Positions 4,563 to 6,437 of a DNA stretch of 6,437 nucleotides are shown here, piece by piece (the stretch's first letter is position 1; every line of letters starts with the position of its first letter). Below the pieces are notes generated by a model. It saw only the letters and a program-made list of their open reading frames with translations. It did not search any database and was not told the origin of the DNA. This DNA is from Candidatus Omnitrophota bacterium (GTDB taxonomy: Bacteria; Omnitrophota; Omnitrophia; Omnitrophales; Aquincolibacteriaceae), in the NCBI GenBank assembly GCA_023247135.1, contig JAHFHB010000117.1, positions 1-6,437 on the forward strand. The letters are read 5' to 3'. The translations under genes were made by a program, and so were the position numbers.

Positions 4563-5389
4563 AGATCGCACCTGCCGCCGCCGCGCCTATCGTGAAAAAG
4601 AAAAGCTCCATGAGCGAGGAAGAAGTGCAAATGTGGCGCAAATATAAACGGACCAAGCATGCGATGCTGCGCGAAGAAATTGTGAAGCGCTATCTGTACC
4701 TGGTGAAATATGTCGCCGGCCGCGTCGCCATCGGGCTGCCCCCCAATGTGGAATTCAACGACCTGGTGAGCTACGGCATTCTCGGTCTTTTTGATGCCAT
4801 CACCAAGTACGATGTTTCGCAGGGAAACAAATTCGAGACCTATGCGGTTTCGCGCATCCGCGGCTCGATCATGGATGAGCTCCGCAAGCTCGACTGGGCG
4901 CCGCGGCTTTTGCGCAAGCGCGCGCGTGAGATCGATAAAAAATGCAAGGAGCTTGAAGAAAAGCACGGACGCGCCGCCACCGACGATGAACTGGCGCGCT
5001 CGCTCAAGATGAGCACGGACGAGCTCAATTCGATCTACACGGATTTGAATGCGACGTCCTTTTTGTCACTGGATGAAGTCTGGCAGAACGACGATGGCAG
5101 CAAGCCGATTTCACGGCTTCAAACGATTGAGGATTCTCTGATCACCAACCAGTTCAATTATGTGCATCAGGGTGAAGTCAAAGAGATTTTGGCCGCGGTC
5201 ATTGATGAACTGCCTGAAAAAGAAAAGCTGGTGATCGTGCTTTACTACTACGAAAACCTGACACTGCGTGAAATCGGAGAAATTCTGGATGTCTCCGAAT
5301 CGCGTGTCTGCCAGATTCACACCAAAGTGGTCACGCGCCTGCGCGCGCATCTGCTGAAGAAAGTGGGAGAATTAACGCTGGAAGCCTAA
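4559..5389 (+). CDS. fliA: FliA/WhiG-family sigma-28-type RNA polymerase sigma factor
   Basis: 276 residues, against 239 for E. coli FliA and 254 for B. subtilis SigD; the excess is mainly an Ala/Lys-rich N-terminal extension (1-18). Region 2 spans about 39-112: LVKYVAGRVAIGLPPNVEFN, DLVSYGILGLFDAI, then region 2.4 FETYAVSRIRGSIMDELRKL followed by DWAPR. Region 3 is about 113-165 and region 4 about 205-266, with ELPEKEKLVIVLYYYENLTL and the helix-turn-helix REIGEILDVSESRVCQIH (237-254). Regions 2.4 and 4.2 match flagellar FliA closely, so recognition of TAAA / GCCGATAA-type promoters is expected. AAGGGGG (4547-4553) stands five bases before the ATG, which overlaps the MerR-like stop (ATGA). 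FliA-type factors control flagellar genes, and WhiG controls sporulation; the target process here is unknown. A FlgM-like gene follows. Confidence 0.95.
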   Translation: MKIAPAAAAPIVKKKSSMSEEEVQMWRKYKRTKHAMLREEIVKRYLYLVKYVAGRVAIGLPPNVEFNDLVSYGILGLFDAITKYDVSQGNKFETYAVSRIRGSIMDELRKLDWAPRLLRKRAREIDKKCKELEEKHGRAATDDELARSLKMSTDELNSIYTDLNATSFLSLDEVWQNDDGSKPISRLQTIEDSLITNQFNYVHQGEVKEILAAVIDELPEKEKLVIVLYYYENLTLREIGEILDVSESRVCQIHTKVVTRLRAHLLKKVGELTLEA

Positions 5390-5393
5390 GCCC

Positions 5394-5408
5394 GTTAACC
5401 AGTTAACC
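5394..5408 (+). repeat. Tandem GTTAACC repeat after the sigma gene
   Basis: GTTAACC occurs at 5394-5400 and again at 5402-5408, one base apart, beginning four bases after the sigma stop. Each copy contains the palindrome GTTAAC. It could be a tandem protein-binding site; nothing else supports a function. Confidence 0.4.
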
Positions 5409-5438
5409 GCAGTCTCAAAAGCCGTACGCCGCTTTGGC

Positions 5439-5455
5439 CGCGCCCCGGAGGCGCG
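5439..5455 (+). terminator. GC-rich hairpin downstream of the sigma gene, weak terminator candidate
   Basis: CGCGCC (5439-5444) and GGCGCG (5450-5455) form a six-pair GC stem with a five-base loop. What follows is C- and T-rich without a run of U, so termination would be weak or factor-dependent. Its place between the sigma stop and the sigma-28-like promoter fits separating the two transcripts. Confidence 0.3.
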
Positions 5456-5485
5456 CACCCTTCCGCCCCCTTTCATGCGGGGTAC

Positions 5486-5513
5486 TCAAGTTGAATTATT
5501 TGACTGCCGATAC
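5486..5513 (+). promoter_or_regulatory. Candidate sigma-28 promoter for the FlgM-like gene
   Basis: TCAAGTTG (5486-5493) matches six of eight bases of the sigma-28 -35 consensus TAAAGTTT, and GCCGATAC (5506-5513) matches seven of eight of GCCGATAA. Counted from TCAA the spacer is 16 bases, within the 14-16 range known for SigD-type promoters. Transcription would start near 5520, giving a leader of about 90 nt. The sigma gene just upstream encodes a factor expected to read this kind of site, which makes a feedback loop likely. Confidence 0.62.
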
Positions 5514-5571
5514 CCTTCCTGAGTCTCTAAAGTCTTTATTTATTTCTTTCACAGCTCGTGCGACACATCGG

Positions 5572-5601
5572 CTGCCGCAAACCGCTCGCAAAGCGGGGCA
5601 G
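5572..5601 (+). promoter_or_regulatory. Leader hairpin abutting the ribosome binding site of the FlgM-like gene
   Basis: CTGCC (5572-5576) can pair with GGCAG (5597-5601), and CCGCT (5582-5586) with AGCGG (5592-5596). This gives a ten-pair stem with a five-base bulge on the 5' side and a five-base loop. Its last paired base is the first G of the Shine-Dalgarno GGGAG, so folding could reduce translation. No ligand-binding element is recognised. Confidence 0.35.
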
Positions 5602-5605
5602 GGAG
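5601..5605 (+). promoter_or_regulatory. Ribosome binding site of the FlgM-like gene
   Basis: GGGAG lies five bases before the ATG at 5611. It favours this start over the in-frame TTG at 5434, which would add 59 non-conserved residues read through the sigma-28-like promoter region. Confidence 0.65.
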
Positions 5606-5610
5606 TCTTC

Positions 5611-5883
5611 ATGAAACTTTTAAACCGCCTGTTCCAAAATATCCGGCACCGCATTTACATCGAGAAGCCTGCGATTCAGACCCAGGAAGACGATCAGCTT
5701 TGGCAGGACGTGCGCCGTTTGGCCAAAATGATTCCAGGGGAACCGGAGCCCAATCTCGGCCGTGTTTATGAGATCAAGGAAGAGTTGAAGAAGGGTACCT
5801 ACCTGGCCCAGGAAATGATCGACATGGCGGCTGCGCGTCTTGCCGCCAGACTGCTGCGCGACCCTTCCAGCGAGCCGCAGTGA
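5611..5883 (+). CDS. flgM: FlgM-like anti-sigma-28 factor candidate
   Basis: 90 residues, close to FlgM (about 90-100). The C-terminal half, RVYEIKEELKKGTYLAQEMI (51-70) then DMAAARLAARLLRD, fits the FlgM pattern R-V-x-x-I-K-x-x-I-x-x-G-T-Y followed by an amphipathic helix ending in Ala-x-x-Leu-Leu. That is the part of FlgM that binds sigma-28. The N-terminal half (MKLLNRLFQNIRHRIYIEKP) is basic and unlike classical FlgM, whose N-terminus is disordered and carries the flagellar export signal. FlgM holds sigma-28 inactive until it is exported through the completed hook-basal body; whether export happens here is unknown. Support comes from position, directly after a FliA-type gene, and from a sigma-28-like promoter upstream. 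The alternative is an unrelated small helical protein. Nine bases separate its stop from that of the convergent glycoamylase gene. Confidence 0.6.
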   Translation: MKLLNRLFQNIRHRIYIEKPAIQTQEDDQLWQDVRRLAKMIPGEPEPNLGRVYEIKEELKKGTYLAQEMIDMAAARLAARLLRDPSSEPQ

Positions 5884-5892
5884 GGCGCCCGT

Positions 5893-6437
5893 CTAGCCTG
5901 TTTTGTTCAAACCCGTCAGCTGAATCCAGCGTTGAATGGATTCCAGCTTCATAAACTGCCGCCACACCGCGCCGTCGCTCAGAAAATTTTCAAGCATGAG
6001 AAAGCTGATGCCCTGATCGATGCCGAGATATTGATCCGCCCACCAGTTTTTATCCAGATTGAACGCATCTTTAAATCCGTAAAAGCCGTAGAGCTGTGAC
6101 TTGTAGTGGTCATAAAAAAAACGCACGGCTCGCAGGGATTCTTCCGGCGTAAAAACCAGAGAGCCGATGGCTGCCGAGGGCGCAATCGTGCCGTCTTCAA
6201 CGCCTTCCCCGGGCTTGCCGCCATAGGCCTTGTAGCCCCCGGGACCCAGCGAGGCCGTCAGGCCCCAGGAATTTCCTGAATAACTTTTCCGGTTTTGGCG
6301 TGAAGTCATGGAGTAAGCCAGATTGGCCTGCGCGGCACTTTTCGAATTTTCAAAATAATTCAGCCCGCGGTCATTGAGTTTGCGAAAATCAATGTAGGCC
6401 TGTGCGTAGTGGTAGGTGAATAAACTGCCTGTGTAGG
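5893..6437 (-). CDS. Glycoamylase-domain (PF10091) protein, C-terminal part (runs off window end)
   Basis: The last 180 codons of a longer gene entering from beyond base 6437; the TAG stop is at 5895-5893. The frame continues upstream of the internal ATG at 6309 with the in-family sequence GSLFTYHYAQAYIDFRKLND, then NYFENSKSAAQANLAYS, so that ATG is not the start. NSWGLTASLGPGGYKAYGG, DGTIAPSAAIGSLVFTPEES, GFYGFKDAFNLDKNWWADQY and LGIDQGISFLMLENFLSDGA are the hallmark blocks of the alpha/alpha-toroid glycoamylase domain. PF10091 is found in cyclic beta-1,2-glucan synthases and in GH144-type beta-1,2-glucanase relatives, so a role in glucan processing is likely. Substrate and location cannot be settled without the N-terminus. 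No terminator is visible in the nine bases between the convergent stops. Confidence 0.92.
   Translation of the reverse strand, partial: YTGSLFTYHYAQAYIDFRKLNDRGLNYFENSKSAAQANLAYSMTSRQNRKSYSGNSWGLTASLGPGGYKAYGGKPGEGVEDGTIAPSAAIGSLVFTPEESLRAVRFFYDHYKSQLYGFYGFKDAFNLDKNWWADQYLGIDQGISFLMLENFLSDGAVWRQFMKLESIQRWIQLTGLNKTG

Noticed and set aside
5528..5554. TAAAG at 5528 as the -35 of a second sigma-28 promoter
   Set aside because: At the required distance the sequence is TTTCACAG, which does not resemble GCCGATAA.
5434..5610. N-terminal extension of the FlgM-like gene from a TTG at 5434
   Set aside because: It would run through the GC hairpin and the sigma-28-like promoter, gives a low-complexity Arg/Pro-rich stretch, and ignores the well-placed GGGAG before the ATG at 5611.

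Overview
The window reads as ordinary, gene-dense bacterial chromosome of roughly even base composition, with ten protein-coding genes, two of them cut by the window edges. No RNA gene, insertion sequence, CRISPR array or phage gene was seen. The organism looks like a Gram-negative-type bacterium with peptidoglycan, type II fatty acid synthesis and a sigma-28 regulon. The mix of genes (a PF02681 membrane protein, a LysM L,D-transpeptidase next to accA, a TPR/MerR/sigma-28 cluster and a PF10091 glycoamylase) would suit an uncultured phylum such as Omnitrophota. That placement is a low-confidence guess made without any search.

Layout. Bases 1-675 (minus) hold the N-terminal 225 codons of a ComM/YifB AAA+ ATPase, cut exactly after its Walker A motif. 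A 135-bp divergent region with a 10-bp inverted repeat separates it from a plus-strand set: a PF02681 (DUF212, YuiD-like) membrane protein (811-1272), a secreted LysM/YkuD L,D-transpeptidase (1275-2153) and accA (2181-3182), with gaps of 2 and 27 bp. Convergent to accA is an unrecognised 71-residue protein (3205-3420, minus) with a very strong ribosome binding site. An AT-rich, palindrome-laden divergent region (3421-3645) follows. Next comes a tightly coupled plus-strand operon: TPR protein (3646-4323), stand-alone MerR-type DNA-binding protein (4320-4562) and FliA/WhiG-type sigma factor (4559-5389), joined by two ATGA overlaps. A 221-bp spacer precedes a 90-residue FlgM-like protein (5611-5883). 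The window closes with the C-terminal 180 codons of a glycoamylase-domain protein on the minus strand (5893-6437), convergent to the FlgM-like gene.

How the genes may work together. The most interesting part is 3205-5883. It has a sigma-28-type factor whose regions 2.4 and 4.2 closely resemble those of flagellar FliA, and a candidate anti-sigma factor right after it. There are also two sequences that look like sigma-28 promoters with the same 16-nt spacer: TCAA-N16-GCCGATAC before the FlgM-like gene, and TAAA-N16-GACGATAA on the minus strand before the 71-residue gene. This suggests a compact autoregulatory sigma-28 circuit in which the sigma factor drives its own anti-sigma factor and a small unknown protein. 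The TPR and MerR-like proteins would be co-translated upstream inputs. No flagellar structural gene lies in the window. The gene calls are well supported, the FlgM assignment moderately, and the circuit is inference.
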